From: RGIG4097 sp964637515
Lineage (GTDB): Bacteria > Bacillota > Clostridia > Christensenellales > CAG-917
Direction: 5' to 3'
Length of the DNA stretch: 64,000 nt
Assembly: GCA_964637515.1 (NCBI GenBank)
Contig: CAZWUI010000002.1
Coordinates: 88,255 to 152,254, forward strand
This document shows positions 16,010 through 25,486 of this stretch, in pieces. Under the pieces are notes generated by a model, which made no database searches, was not told the origin of the DNA, and saw only the letters and a program-made list of their open reading frames with translations. Position 1 is the first letter of the stretch; the number at the start of each line of letters is the position of its first letter. The translations under genes and the position numbers were made by a program.

Positions 16010-17686
16010 ATGAATATCAAAGATTACACACTCAAAGTTGTCTACGAACTCGGCGGAGTGGAAAAAACTATCCACGGAAACGATGACGTTTTGTCTTTTG
16101 TCGATAGCGGGGACAAGTCTCACGTACTTATCACTATGACCGCCCAAAAACCCGTCAAAATCAAACTTGCGGAACTCATCTACGATCACTATTTCGAGAG
16201 TCAGGAATGGTTTTTTGCAAACGGCTATCAGAGTTGGACGACCGCAAGAGAGTATAAAATCGGAGATAGACAATACGGCTTGCGTTTTCCCTGCGATGTT
16301 TTGACTATCGCTCGCAAATTTGCGGGTCCGTCGGGCGACTACGATTTCACGGAATACGGCAAAGATTTGTTCCATTCCCACACGTACACCTATCTTCGTC
16401 ACGGCGACAAGTGTGAACTTTTCGGCACACTCAACGAAAAAAGCGGCTACACGATTTTCTATGCGGACGTCAGAGAACACGTTTTCGCAATCGAAAAGGA
16501 CCTTGAAGGCGTGACCATTCTTGGTGATTACGAGATTTTCAACGTTACCCAACACGTCGGCACTTACGACGAAGTTTTCGATGCATATTTTGCCGAATAC
16601 CCCGAAAAGAGTACGGGCAGAGTGGACCATTTTGCAGGCTACACCTCTTGGTATAACTACTTCCAAAACATAACCGAAGATATAGTTTTGCGCGACCTTG
16701 AAGGGCTTTATGCAAAAGTCGGTGCGGGTGCTAATATCTTCCAAATCGATGACGGTTATGAAAGCAAAGTCGGGGATTGGCTCAACGTAGATCCCGAAAA
16801 ATTTCCCGGCGGTATGGCGCATATCGCGGACGAAATCCACAAAAAAGGCTACAAAGCAGGTATATGGCTTGCGCCTTTTGCCGCAGAATTCAAAGCGAAT
16901 ATCGTCAAAGAGCACCCCGATTGGTTCATCCGCGACAAGAAAGGCAAACTTCTCATCGGCGGTATGTCTTGGAACGGTTTCTACGTTCTTGACATCGAAA
17001 AGGAAGAAGTCAAGGACTATATCCGCAAGGTTTTCAACGTCGTTTTCGACGAGTGGGGCTACGATATGGTCAAGCTCGATTTCCTGTATTCGGCAGCGAT
17101 TTTGCCCGCGTACAACAAGTCGAGAGGGCAGTTGATGTGCGAGGCTATGGAATTTTTGCGCGAATGTTGCAAGGATAAAATCATTCTCGGTTGCGGTGTG
17201 CCTCTCGGTGCAAGTTTCGGAAAGGTGGACGCTTGCAGAATAAGTTGCGACGTGGAACTTTCTTTCAAAGAAAAATGGTACGTGAAAGTCACAAATCAAG
17301 AGATAATTTCCGCCAAAAACGCTATGAATAACACCATTTTCCGCCGTCACCTGAACGGCAGAATCTTCGCGAACGATCCCGACGTGTTCTTCTTGCGCGA
17401 CGACGGTATGAAACCCGCAAAATTCAGTATGGCACAAAAGAAGTTGCTTGCAAAAGTCAACAATATGTTCGGCTCCGTGCTGTTTGTCAGCGACAACGCC
17501 GGCGCGTATGACGACGAAAAAGTCGAAATTCTCAAAAAATCATATAAGAAATTCGACGGACAAGTGCTTTCTGCAGAGTATGTCGACGACGAGCATATCG
17601 AAATCGTATACGTCGAAAACGGCGTGAAACAGAGATTTGTATATAATAATCTCACGGGTGATAATAGCGTAGAGGTCATAAAATGA
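16010..17686 (+). CDS. GH36-family alpha-galactosidase-like glycoside hydrolase
   Basis: A 558-aa enzyme, probably acting on terminal alpha-galactosides, with a shortened N-terminal beta domain compared with 700-aa GH36 enzymes. The barrel shows FQIDDGYE, AGIWLAPFAAE, and YDMVKLDFLYSAA, where the Asp of KLD is the expected nucleophile. VDACRISCDVEL carries the expected acid/base Asp. There is no signal peptide, so it should be cytoplasmic. No sugar transporter is next to it, and it shares a transcript with yggS (stop and start overlap). Confidence 0.9.
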   Translation: MNIKDYTLKVVYELGGVEKTIHGNDDVLSFVDSGDKSHVLITMTAQKPVKIKLAELIYDHYFESQEWFFANGYQSWTTAREYKIGDRQYGLRFPCDVLTIARKFAGPSGDYDFTEYGKDLFHSHTYTYLRHGDKCELFGTLNEKSGYTIFYADVREHVFAIEKDLEGVTILGDYEIFNVTQHVGTYDEVFDAYFAEYPEKSTGRVDHFAGYTSWYNYFQNITEDIVLRDLEGLYAKVGAGANIFQIDDGYESKVGDWLNVDPEKFPGGMAHIADEIHKKGYKAGIWLAPFAAEFKANIVKEHPDWFIRDKKGKLLIGGMSWNGFYVLDIEKEEVKDYIRKVFNVVFDEWGYDMVKLDFLYSAAILPAYNKSRGQLMCEAMEFLRECCKDKIILGCGVPLGASFGKVDACRISCDVELSFKEKWYVKVTNQEIISAKNAMNNTIFRRHLNGRIFANDPDVFFLRDDGMKPAKFSMAQKKLLAKVNNMFGSVLFVSDNAGAYDDEKVEILKKSYKKFDGQVLSAEYVDDEHIEIVYVENGVKQRFVYNNLTGDNSVEVIK

Positions 17687-18348
17687 TTTATATCGATAAA
17701 CTTGACGAAGTAAGACGAGAAATCATGGCTCTCGGTCGCGACGTCAAAATCATCGCCGCAACGAAAACCCAAACAAAAGAAACCGTAGATGAGTTTCACG
17801 CACTTGCGCCCGACGTCATTCTCGGCGAAAACAGAGTGCAGGAACTTGTCGATAAGTATGATGAACGCTACGATTGGCACTTCATCGGACAACTGCAAAC
17901 GAACAAAGTTAAATATATCGCGGACAAAGTGAGCCTTATTCATTCTCTCGACCGCGACGACCTAGCGAAAGAAATTGAAAAACAGGGCGGAAAAAGGAAT
18001 ATTATTATTCCTTGCCTTATCGAAATCAATATGGGTGCGGAAATCACAAAGGGCGGTGTTTCCCCTGAAAACGCTTGCGATTTCATCCGCTCTCTCGAAC
18101 AATATCCGCATATAAAAATCGAAGGCATAATGTCCGTTTTGCCAAATCTAGGAGACACTCCTGCGCTCGACGGACTCTATTCTCGACTCGATGACCTTTT
18201 TGACGAAGTGCGCGAAATCAAACAACCCAACCTTGAAGTGAAATATTTGTCCGCAGGTATGAGCGGAGATTATCAAGTCGCACTCCGCCACAAATCCAAT
18301 ATGATAAGACTCGGCAGAGTCCTTTTCGGAGAAAGACGTTACGTATGA
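17683..18348 (+). CDS. yggS: YggS/PLPBP family pyridoxal phosphate homeostasis protein
   Basis: A 221-aa PLP-binding alanine-racemase-fold protein of the YggS/PROSC family, involved in vitamin B6 and amino-acid balance. KIIAATKTQT holds the PLP-binding Lys. It continues GENRVQELVDKYD, WHFIGQLQTNKVKYI, IEINMGAEITKGG, and LSAGMSGDYQVAL, all in family order. The start overlaps the GH36 stop as ATGA. In Firmicutes yggS often precedes sepF and division genes; here it precedes lspA. Confidence 0.95.
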   Translation: MIYIDKLDEVRREIMALGRDVKIIAATKTQTKETVDEFHALAPDVILGENRVQELVDKYDERYDWHFIGQLQTNKVKYIADKVSLIHSLDRDDLAKEIEKQGGKRNIIIPCLIEINMGAEITKGGVSPENACDFIRSLEQYPHIKIEGIMSVLPNLGDTPALDGLYSRLDDLFDEVREIKQPNLEVKYLSAGMSGDYQVALRHKSNMIRLGRVLFGERRYV

Positions 18349-19271
18349 CAAACGAAAAACAAAATAAAAAACCACTGATTGACTTCGGCAAAATCAAAGA
18401 AGAAATCAAAAACTTCCGTTTTGACAAAGAGCATTTGTTGAAACTTTTGCCGTTTTTGCTTGAAATATTGTTGCTTGCGGTGATAATCGTAGGGGACTTG
18501 CTCTCCAAAAAATATCTTCTCCGCTTTTTGTGCGCGGAAAACGGTGCGGAATGGTATATCAATCACGGACTCACATATTCCGAGGCGGAATATATTGATT
18601 TCACTGCAATAAAAGGCTTTCTCGACCTCGAATATTCCTTGAATACGGGCATGGGATTCGGCATGATGAAGGACGGCACGGTCGGACTTATCGTCATTAC
18701 CTCAATCGTCATAATCGCACTTCTTGCTTATCTCACAGTCTATCACAAGGATAGCGAATTTTTGCGCGTGCCCCTCATTATGATAGCGGGTGGCGGAATA
18801 GGCAATCTCGTGGATAGAATCGCTCTTGGTGCAGTCAGAGACTTTTTCAAATTTACGTTTGTGGATTTTGCGGTATTTAACGTTGCGGATTCATTCGTGA
18901 CGGTGGGTGCAATTCTTCTCATCATCTATCTTGTCGTGCAGATTTTCAAGCCGAGCAAGAAAGATGAAGAGAGCGAGAAAAACGACGACGAAGAAGAAAT
19001 GGTCATCAAATTCGTCGTGCCAGGACTTGACGATGATGATGAAGAGTTCCAAATCGCAACCGATGATGAAAACGCCAAAACGAGTGAAAACGATAATCTA
19101 ACCACTCAAAACGCCGAAAACGGCAATGCGGACAACAGTGATTCTTACGTTGACGGCACGAACGTTTCCGGCGGAGAAAAGCAGTCTTTCACCATTGAAA
19201 GTGCGGATGAAAAGGAAAAAAACACCGCAAAATCTTATTCTATCGAAAGCGTGGACGATACGGACAAATGA
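18345..19271 (+). CDS. lspA: lipoprotein signal peptidase with long acidic tail
   Basis: Aspartic membrane protease that cleaves lipoprotein signal peptides after lipidation. Four membrane segments lie at about residues 35-205. The catalytic Asp residues are read in GNLVDRI and FNVADS. The usual NxGAAFG motif is NTGMGFGMM here. At 308 aa it is almost twice the normal size. It has a 35-residue charged N-terminal extension and, after residue 210, about 100 residues rich in Asp, Glu, Asn and Ser with no obvious fold. It overlaps yggS and the following pseudouridine synthase gene by four bases each. Confidence 0.92.
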   Translation: MTNEKQNKKPLIDFGKIKEEIKNFRFDKEHLLKLLPFLLEILLLAVIIVGDLLSKKYLLRFLCAENGAEWYINHGLTYSEAEYIDFTAIKGFLDLEYSLNTGMGFGMMKDGTVGLIVITSIVIIALLAYLTVYHKDSEFLRVPLIMIAGGGIGNLVDRIALGAVRDFFKFTFVDFAVFNVADSFVTVGAILLIIYLVVQIFKPSKKDEESEKNDDEEEMVIKFVVPGLDDDDEEFQIATDDENAKTSENDNLTTQNAENGNADNSDSYVDGTNVSGGEKQSFTIESADEKEKNTAKSYSIESVDDTDK

Positions 19272-20179
19272 GATACGTAGCGTCAGAAAATATTAGACTT
19301 GACAACTTTTTGGCACGTGAGTGCGGTATTTCTCGTTCAAACGCAAAAACCATAATCGAAAGCGACGGCGCACTTGTCAACGGAGTCAAAAAGACTAAGA
19401 GCGGTTTTGAACTGAAAGTCGGTGACGAGGTGGATTTCGTTGTGCCCGAGCCGAAAATGCTTGATGTAACCCCGAATGCAGATATAAAACTCGACATCGT
19501 CTATCAAGACGATAGTTTCGCAGTCATCAACAAACCGCAGGGAATGGTCGTTCATCCCGCAAGCAGTTATCACGGCAACGATACGCTTGTCAACGCACTT
19601 CTTGCAGACCTTGACAATTTGAGTTCGATAAACGGAGTCATTCGTCCCGGTATTGTGCATAGACTGGATAAGGACACTTCAGGACTCATCGTCGTAGCGA
19701 AAAACGACGATGCGCACAAAAGCCTTGCAGGGCAGATCGAAAGAAAAACCGCAAGAAGAATATATTTTGGACTTTGCGACGGCAATTTCAAAGAGGATAG
19801 CGGCACGGTTGACGCTCCCATTGCAAGAAATAAGAAAGACAGAAAGAAAATGGCAATCGACCAAGACGGGCGAAGGGCAGTCACTCACTACGAAGTTTTG
19901 GAGCGTTTCGGCAAATATACGCTTGTGCGCTTTGAGCTTGAAACGGGTAGGACTCATCAAATCAGAGTGCATGCATCATCATTGCATCATCCGATTGTGG
20001 GGGATACCGTCTACGGCGGATCGACTGCGCTATACAAAAACGGACAACTTCTTCACGCAAAAGAATTGCGCTTGACTCATCCCGTGACAAGTGAAGAAAT
20101 GACCTTTGAATGTGATTTGCCGCAGTATTTCATCGACGTGCTTGAGAAATTGCGCAAAATGAAAAAATCCACTGATTAG
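19268..20179 (+). CDS. RluD-family 23S rRNA pseudouridine synthase
   Basis: A 303-aa pseudouridine synthase. An N-terminal S4 RNA-binding domain (IRLDNFLARECGISRSNAKTII) precedes the catalytic domain with HRLDKDTSGLIVVAK, whose Asp is the catalytic residue. Later motifs are ETGRTHQIRVH and HPIVGDTVYG. The lspA-rluD pairing is the standard Firmicutes arrangement. Start is ATGA overlapping lspA. A terminator follows. Confidence 0.95.
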   Translation: MRYVASENIRLDNFLARECGISRSNAKTIIESDGALVNGVKKTKSGFELKVGDEVDFVVPEPKMLDVTPNADIKLDIVYQDDSFAVINKPQGMVVHPASSYHGNDTLVNALLADLDNLSSINGVIRPGIVHRLDKDTSGLIVVAKNDDAHKSLAGQIERKTARRIYFGLCDGNFKEDSGTVDAPIARNKKDRKKMAIDQDGRRAVTHYEVLERFGKYTLVRFELETGRTHQIRVHASSLHHPIVGDTVYGGSTALYKNGQLLHAKELRLTHPVTSEEMTFECDLPQYFIDVLEKLRKMKKSTD

Positions 20180-20205
20180 TGTGGGTTTTCTGAAAAAGTA
20201 TTCTA

Positions 20206-20241
20206 AAAAACGGCAAATTCTGAAATGGTTTTGCCGTTTTT
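20206..20241. terminator. bidirectional terminator
   Basis: AAAAACGGCAAA (20206-20217) pairs with TTTGCCGTTTTT (20230-20241) around a 12-base loop, between the pseudouridine synthase gene and convergent rqcH. Confidence 0.85.
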
Positions 20242-20242
20242 C

Positions 20243-21940
20243 TCATTTTATCAGCAGTTTTTCGTGGGCGTTCGGTTCGACTTTCGCAGTCTTGTAATTG
20301 ACGTAGATCACTTGCCCCGGATGTCCGTTCGGTTGGCGTTTCACGTTGCGCCTTTCGGTGTAGTCAACGTCAATGCTTCCGTTTTCGCTCGATGCTGCAA
20401 TCTCGCTCGCAACCTTGATTACGTCGTCGGGTAGGGACTTTCCTTCGGTCAGGACTATGACGTGTGCGCCGTGTCCGTTTTTGATATGGAACCATACGTC
20501 GCTTGACGATGCGATACGGAAAGTCAATTCGTCGTTTTGAAGATTATTTCGTCCTTTGAGAATGGTGAAACCGTTATATTCGTAGGTTATAGGCGGTTCG
20601 GGTTTTTCTTTGCGAACTTTTCCTTTTTGCGACTTTTTCTTTATCGCGCCGAGTCGTTCGAGTTCTTCTTCAATTCCTGCATACGATTGGTCGTAGGGGA
20701 GAGTTTCGATTTCCTTTTCAACGGACAAGACGTATTCGAGAAGTCGTTTGTCGTCGGCGAGTTTTTTTTCGGTGAACTCCTTTTGGCGTTTGAGTTTATT
20801 ATACTTTGTATAATAATATGTGGAATTTCCCGACGGTGTGAGCATGGGATCGAGTGCTATTGATACCTTTTCACCCGTGTAGTAGTCGTCGCAGACGAGA
20901 GTTTCGTCGCCCTTTTTTATGCGGTAAATATTTGCGACGATGAGTTCGCCTTTCACACGGAAACTTTCCATATTTTTGCATTCTTCAAGTCGCTCTATAT
21001 CCGTTTTGATATTTTTTTCAACTCTTGCTTTCAGGTGTTTTACGGCAGTTGCAAGGGTTTTGAGTCGCGCTTTGTTGCGAATATCCGCATCCGTTTTCGA
21101 GTAAAGCGCATCAAACGCTTCACTCATAGTGGGATAAAAAACTTTTTCACCACTCAAAACGGAGTAGTCGTAGGGATAAACTTCCTTTCCGCCTATGACG
21201 CAAGGACTGAAATAGGGTTGTGAATTGACGTTTTTCTGCTCGTCGATGACTTTCAAAAGGGCGGTCAATTCGTCTTTTGAAAGCGGTTCGGCATGGTCTG
21301 CTTTGAGTCCCGCTCGCACCAAAATTTCGGACACGGTAACTCCCGAAAAACCTGAAATTCTATCGATGATAAACTTGTGCAAATCACCGCCGTTGAAATC
21401 GCCGAAAACGGAATAATAGTCAGTTAGATAACTGGTTTTTGCTTGTCCAACGGGTTCGTAACGCACTCCGCGCAAAACGACGTGATCGCGGGCTACGTCA
21501 AGGGGAAGATGCTTGACTGCATCGAGAATAGTGAGATTTCCGTCCGTGAAAACCACGTTGCTATATCTGTTCATTATTTCGATGAAAAGATAGTAGGTCG
21601 CATCGTCTTTCATCTCCGTCCTTGCATTGAAAGTGATTTTTATTATGCGGTCGGAGTTGTAGACGGAAACGTCGGTTATAGTCGCAACGGACAGGTGTTT
21701 TCGTAGGAGCATACAAAGGGCGGGGGCGGTGACGGGATTAGGTTTTTTGCTCGTCGTTAGGTGCAAACGCGGTGCTCCGGCGTTGCAAGACGCGCAAAGA
21801 CAGAGGTTTTTTCCGTTTGCTCTCAGATAAAACCTCACTTCGTCCGCGTCCGGTTGGACGATTTTGTCAATTCTTCCGCCTGCGATACTGCGATTTAGCT
21901 CGTTTGCAAGGGCGGATAAAGTCAAAAGATCGCTGCCCAT
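20243..21940 (-). CDS. rqcH: Rqc2 homolog RqcH (NFACT protein)
   Basis: Ribosome quality-control factor that binds stalled 50S-peptidyl-tRNA and adds alanine tails; older annotations call it fibronectin-binding protein. The 565-aa protein has an NFACT-N domain (GGRIDKIVQPDADEVRFYLR, with NSDRIIKITF in the DR region), HhH and coiled-coil middle (TEKKLADDKRLLEYVLSVEKEIE), and NFACT-R (FTILKGRNNLQNDELTF, DVWFHIKNGHGAHVI). The ATG at 21940 is preferred to an in-frame TTG at 21958 that lies within the promoter region. A TATAAT box six bases before it and the absence of a ribosome-binding site suggest a leaderless message. Confidence 0.94.
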   Translation of the reverse strand: MGSDLLTLSALANELNRSIAGGRIDKIVQPDADEVRFYLRANGKNLCLCASCNAGAPRLHLTTSKKPNPVTAPALCMLLRKHLSVATITDVSVYNSDRIIKITFNARTEMKDDATYYLFIEIMNRYSNVVFTDGNLTILDAVKHLPLDVARDHVVLRGVRYEPVGQAKTSYLTDYYSVFGDFNGGDLHKFIIDRISGFSGVTVSEILVRAGLKADHAEPLSKDELTALLKVIDEQKNVNSQPYFSPCVIGGKEVYPYDYSVLSGEKVFYPTMSEAFDALYSKTDADIRNKARLKTLATAVKHLKARVEKNIKTDIERLEECKNMESFRVKGELIVANIYRIKKGDETLVCDDYYTGEKVSIALDPMLTPSGNSTYYYTKYNKLKRQKEFTEKKLADDKRLLEYVLSVEKEIETLPYDQSYAGIEEELERLGAIKKKSQKGKVRKEKPEPPITYEYNGFTILKGRNNLQNDELTFRIASSSDVWFHIKNGHGAHVIVLTEGKSLPDDVIKVASEIAASSENGSIDVDYTERRNVKRQPNGHPGQVIYVNYKTAKVEPNAHEKLLIK

Positions 21941-21946
21941 ATGACC

Positions 21947-21974
21947 ATTATACACCAAAACCGCGTTTTCACAA
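21947..21974 (-). promoter_or_regulatory. sigma-A promoter of rqcH, leaderless type
   Basis: Minus strand: TTGTGA (21974-21969), 16-base spacer, TATAAT (21952-21947), six bases, ATG at 21940. Confidence 0.75.
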
Positions 21975-22030
21975 CATTATCTTTCATTTTTCGCTTGAAT
22001 TTTGTCCGCGCATTTTGACTAAAATTTCTA

Positions 22031-22059
22031 TTGCAATTTATTTGTCCGTATGATATACT
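22031..22059 (+). promoter_or_regulatory. sigma-A promoter of tig-clpP-clpX
   Basis: TTGCAA (22031-22036), 17-base spacer, TATACT (22054-22059). A leader of about 43 bases with GGAGG precedes the tig ATG at 22109. Confidence 0.8.
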
Positions 22060-22108
22060 CTTTAATACTTATGAAATAACGCAAGCGCATTAAGCGCATG
22101 GAGGACAA

Positions 22109-23533
22109 ATGAGTTATACAGTTGAAAAACTTGAAAAGAGCCAAGTGAAACTCGTCTTTGACGTAGACGCAACGACCTTTGACAACGCTGTCAAAGAAGC
22201 CTATCAGAAAACGAAACATAAGTTCCAAATTCAAGGCTTCAGAAAAGGACACGTTCCTATGAAAGTTATCGAAGGAATTTACGGAAAAGAGGTATTTTAT
22301 GAGGACGCAATGGATATCGTTATACCCGAAGCCTATGGCGAAGCGCTCCAAAAAGAATCCGACCTCGACGTCGTTGCTCAACCCGAACTTACCGCTTTCG
22401 ATTTCAAAGAAGACGGCGGTGCGACTTTCACTCTTATCGTGACCGTGAAACCCCAAGTCGTTCTCGGACAATACAAAGGCTTGTCCGTTTCCAAGAAAGT
22501 GGAAAAAGTCACTGCAAAACAAGTTGACGAAGCAGTCGAAGAAAACCGTCAAAAACAAGCTCGTCTTATCGATGTCGAAGAAGCGGCTCAAAACGGCAAT
22601 ATCGTCGAAATCGACTTCACCGGCTACGTCGACGGCAATGCATTCGACGGCGGTGCGGCAAACAACTACGAACTTGAACTCGGCAGTGGTCAATTCATTC
22701 CCGGTTTTGAAGATCAACTCGTAGGCGCAAAAGCAGGCGACCACGTTGCAGTCAAAGTCACCTTCCCCGAAGACTATCACGCGGAAGAACTCAAAGGCAA
22801 AGAAGCAACCTTCGAATGCGACGTTCACGCAGTCAAAGTGAAAGAAGTCCCCGCACTCGACGACGACTTCGCAAAAGACGCATCCGAATTTGACACTCTT
22901 GCAGAATACAAAGAGGACGTCAAAAATAAACTTAAAGCAGAAGCGGAACAAGCAGCGGAAAGAGCCTATGAAGACGAACTCATCGAAACTATCGTCGCAA
23001 ACGCAACCGTAGAAATTCCCGAAGTCATGATCGACAACGAAGTCGAAGATATGGTGAACGAATTTGAATACCGCCTTATGTATCAAGGTATCAAACTCGA
23101 CGATTATCTCGGCTACGTCGGACTCACCAAGGACCAACTCAAAGGCGAATACAAAGAACAAGCCGAAAGAAGCGTCAAAGTCCGTCTCGTCATGGAACAA
23201 ATCGTGAAAGTCGAAGACCTTAAGTTTGCGGATAGCGAAATCGATGAGAAACTCGCAAAAGCGGCAGAAGAAGCCGGCAAGAGCCTCGAAGACTTCAAGA
23301 AGACTCTCCGCAAAGAACAAATCGACTATCTCGTCAATCAAATTCTTTCTGACAAACTCATGGCAACTCTCAAAGAAGCCAATCCCGCAGTCGTGAAAGC
23401 ATCCACCAAGAAACCCGCTGCGGCACCCGTAGGCAAGGTCGAGGACGAGAAAGAAGAAAAAGCAGAGAAGAAAGCTCCCGCCAAAAAAGCAACCAAAAAA
23501 ACCACTAAAAAAGCGGAACAACCCGAGGACTAA
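22109..23533 (+). CDS. tig: trigger factor
   Basis: Ribosome-bound folding chaperone. The N-terminal ribosome-binding domain holds the signature FRKGHVPMKVIE (usual GFRxGK/RxP). A PPIase FKBP-like domain follows (GNIVEIDFTGYVDGNAFDGG to FPEDYHAEELKGKEATFEC). The helical substrate cradle runs to about residue 425. The last 45 residues are a Lys/Ala/Glu-rich tail (KKAPAKKATKKTTKK) absent from standard trigger factors. The order tig-clpP-clpX is the conserved proteostasis operon. Confidence 0.97.
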   Translation: MSYTVEKLEKSQVKLVFDVDATTFDNAVKEAYQKTKHKFQIQGFRKGHVPMKVIEGIYGKEVFYEDAMDIVIPEAYGEALQKESDLDVVAQPELTAFDFKEDGGATFTLIVTVKPQVVLGQYKGLSVSKKVEKVTAKQVDEAVEENRQKQARLIDVEEAAQNGNIVEIDFTGYVDGNAFDGGAANNYELELGSGQFIPGFEDQLVGAKAGDHVAVKVTFPEDYHAEELKGKEATFECDVHAVKVKEVPALDDDFAKDASEFDTLAEYKEDVKNKLKAEAEQAAERAYEDELIETIVANATVEIPEVMIDNEVEDMVNEFEYRLMYQGIKLDDYLGYVGLTKDQLKGEYKEQAERSVKVRLVMEQIVKVEDLKFADSEIDEKLAKAAEEAGKSLEDFKKTLRKEQIDYLVNQILSDKLMATLKEANPAVVKASTKKPAAAPVGKVEDEKEEKAEKKAPAKKATKKTTKKAEQPED

Positions 23534-23560
23534 TTCTCGGTTAGGAAGGAGAATGAAATA

Positions 23561-24151
23561 ATGAAAAACACCCTCATACCTTACGTTGTCGAAAGAACCG
23601 CCCAAGGCGAACGTTCGTATGACCTCTATTCAAGACTTCTCGATGATAGAATCATCTTTCTCAGCGGAGAAATCAACGATGATCTTGCAAATAGCATAGT
23701 CGCACAACTTTTGTTCTTGGAAGGCAAAGACAGCCAAAAGGATATCAGTATCTACATCAATAGCCCGGGCGGATCGGTGTCTGCAGGTATGGCAATCTAC
23801 GACACTATGAACTATATCAAGTGTGACGTTTCCACTATCTGCATCGGTCTTGCGGCGTCGATGGGTGCGTTTTTGCTGTCGTCGGGCGCGAAGGGCAAGA
23901 GATATTCTCTCCCGAACTCCAAGATCATGATTCACCAACCTCTCGGCGGTGCTCAAGGTCAAGCGAGCGATATAGCAATCGTTGCGGAAGAGATTCTCAA
24001 AACGAAGAGCAAACTCAACAGTATTCTTGCCGAAAATTCAGGTCAACCCCTTGCAAAAGTGGAAATTGACACCGATAGAGACTTCTACATGACCGCCGAC
24101 GAGGCGCAAAAGTACGGTCTTATCGACAAAATTTTCGTGCATCGTCAATAA
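23561..24151 (+). CDS. clpP: ATP-dependent Clp protease proteolytic subunit
   Basis: A 196-aa serine protease subunit. The catalytic Ser is in GLAASMGAFLLSSG, the His in MIHQPLGGAQGQ, and the Asp in EIDTDRDFYM. INSPGGSV forms the oxyanion region. The start PYVVERTAQGERSYD is the classic mature ClpP N-terminus with a very short propeptide. AAGGAG precedes the ATG. It works with ClpX encoded 15 bases downstream. Confidence 0.98.
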   Translation: MKNTLIPYVVERTAQGERSYDLYSRLLDDRIIFLSGEINDDLANSIVAQLLFLEGKDSQKDISIYINSPGGSVSAGMAIYDTMNYIKCDVSTICIGLAASMGAFLLSSGAKGKRYSLPNSKIMIHQPLGGAQGQASDIAIVAEEILKTKSKLNSILAENSGQPLAKVEIDTDRDFYMTADEAQKYGLIDKIFVHRQ

Positions 24152-24166
24152 TTCCTACGGAGTAAT

Positions 24167-25411
24167 ATGGATTATAGAAAAATCGAGCATTGTTGTTTCT
24201 GCAGTAAAAGCAGCGACGAAGTCGACCTCGTGGCAGGACCTAACGAGTTGTTCATCTGCAACGAGTGTATCGGAAAGTGCGCCTACCTTCTCGAAAAGAA
24301 AAAAGATAGAAGAATCGAGAAAGAAGACGTGGTTTCACTCTACACTCCGCGCCAGATAAAAGAAAAACTCGACGAATATATCGTTGGTCAAGAAGCCGCC
24401 AAAAAGGTGCTTTCCGTCGCAGTTTACAACCACTACAAGCGCGTCAATCAGACAAAAAAGAGAAATAGTGACGGCGTTGTTCTCGAAAAAAGCAACGTTC
24501 TCGTTCTCGGTCCTACGGGCTCGGGAAAGACTCTGCTTGCCAAAACTCTCGCACAAATTCTCAACGTACCCTTTGCGGTTGCGGATGCAACCACGCTCAC
24601 TGAGGCGGGTTACGTCGGTGAAGACGTGGAAAATATCTTGCTCAAACTCATATTAGCCGCAGACGGCGACGTCAAAAAAGCTGAAGTCGGCATCATCTAT
24701 ATCGACGAAATCGACAAAATCGCAAGAAAAGGCGAGAACGTGTCTATAACTCGCGACGTTAGCGGTGAGGGCGTGCAACAAGCACTACTCAAAATCATCG
24801 AAGGCACCGTTGCAAGCGTTCCTCCTCAAGGCGGAAGAAAACACCCCAACCAAGAATGCTACCAAATCGACACGACGAATATCTTGTTCATCTGTGGCGG
24901 TGCGTTCGTAGGCATTGATAAGATCGTGGATGAGAGAAAGGATAACTCCAAACTCGGTTTCGGCAGTGCGGTGAAAGGCACGATTGAATATCGTTATGAC
25001 GAACTTATCGAAGCGTTGCAACCCGCTGATCTTGTGAAATACGGTTTGATTCCGGAATTTGTGGGAAGAGTGCCTATCGTTGTCGGGCTCAATGCGCTTG
25101 ATGAAACCGCGCTTGTGAAGATTTTGTCCGAGCCGAAAAACGCTCTCACCAAGCAATACAAGACTCAATTCAAACTTGACGAGGTCGACCTTGAGTTTGA
25201 CGATTCCGCGTTGAAAGCGATTGCAAACAAAGCAATCCAACTGAAAACGGGCGCACGTGGTTTGAGATCAATTCTCGAAACACTGTTGCTTGACCTTATG
25301 TACGACATTCCGTCTGACAAGACGATTTCTAAAGTCATCGTCGGTGAGAAGTGCATAACCGAAAAAGCGAAACCCGAAATTGTAAGAAAGAACACAGAAG
25401 AAATCGCGTAA
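24167..25411 (+). CDS. clpX: ATP-dependent Clp protease ATPase subunit ClpX
   Basis: AAA+ unfoldase of 414 aa. The N-terminal zinc-binding domain is CCFCSKSSDEVDL with ICNECIGKC; Walker A is GPTGSGKTLLAKTLA, Walker B IIYIDEIDKIA. The pore loop GYVGED and the sensor and RKH loop sequences (SVPPQGGRKHP) follow. The IGF-type ClpP-binding loop region is seen as the LGFGS stretch. It is followed by a terminator and then ysxC. Confidence 0.98.
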   Translation: MDYRKIEHCCFCSKSSDEVDLVAGPNELFICNECIGKCAYLLEKKKDRRIEKEDVVSLYTPRQIKEKLDEYIVGQEAAKKVLSVAVYNHYKRVNQTKKRNSDGVVLEKSNVLVLGPTGSGKTLLAKTLAQILNVPFAVADATTLTEAGYVGEDVENILLKLILAADGDVKKAEVGIIYIDEIDKIARKGENVSITRDVSGEGVQQALLKIIEGTVASVPPQGGRKHPNQECYQIDTTNILFICGGAFVGIDKIVDERKDNSKLGFGSAVKGTIEYRYDELIEALQPADLVKYGLIPEFVGRVPIVVGLNALDETALVKILSEPKNALTKQYKTQFKLDEVDLEFDDSALKAIANKAIQLKTGARGLRSILETLLLDLMYDIPSDKTISKVIVGEKCITEKAKPEIVRKNTEEIA

Positions 25412-25418
25412 CAATCAA

Positions 25419-25446
25419 AAATAGCGCATTAGATGCGCTATTTTTA
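25419..25446 (+). terminator. terminator after clpX
   Basis: ATAGCGCAT (25421-25429) pairs with ATGCGCTAT (25433-25441) around TAG, followed by five T. It lies just after the clpX stop, so ysxC may depend on read-through or its own promoter. Confidence 0.8.
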
Positions 25447-25486
25447 TACTCTCGAAAAGAAAGCGGCAATTTGCCGTGAGGTGATT

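Noticed and set aside
15845..17437. Long antisense open frame (530 codons) opposite the GH36 gene
   Set aside because: It is a codon-bias shadow: the plus-strand frame has clear GH36 motifs, while the antisense translation is His/Phe/Val-rich with no motif and no ribosome-binding site.
22028..23605. Long antisense frame opposite tig
   Set aside because: The Phe/Cys-rich translation is the mirror of Lys/Glu-rich trigger factor. The same explanation covers the long antisense frames opposite ftsZ (39520-41127) and ispH-rpsA (60583-62160).
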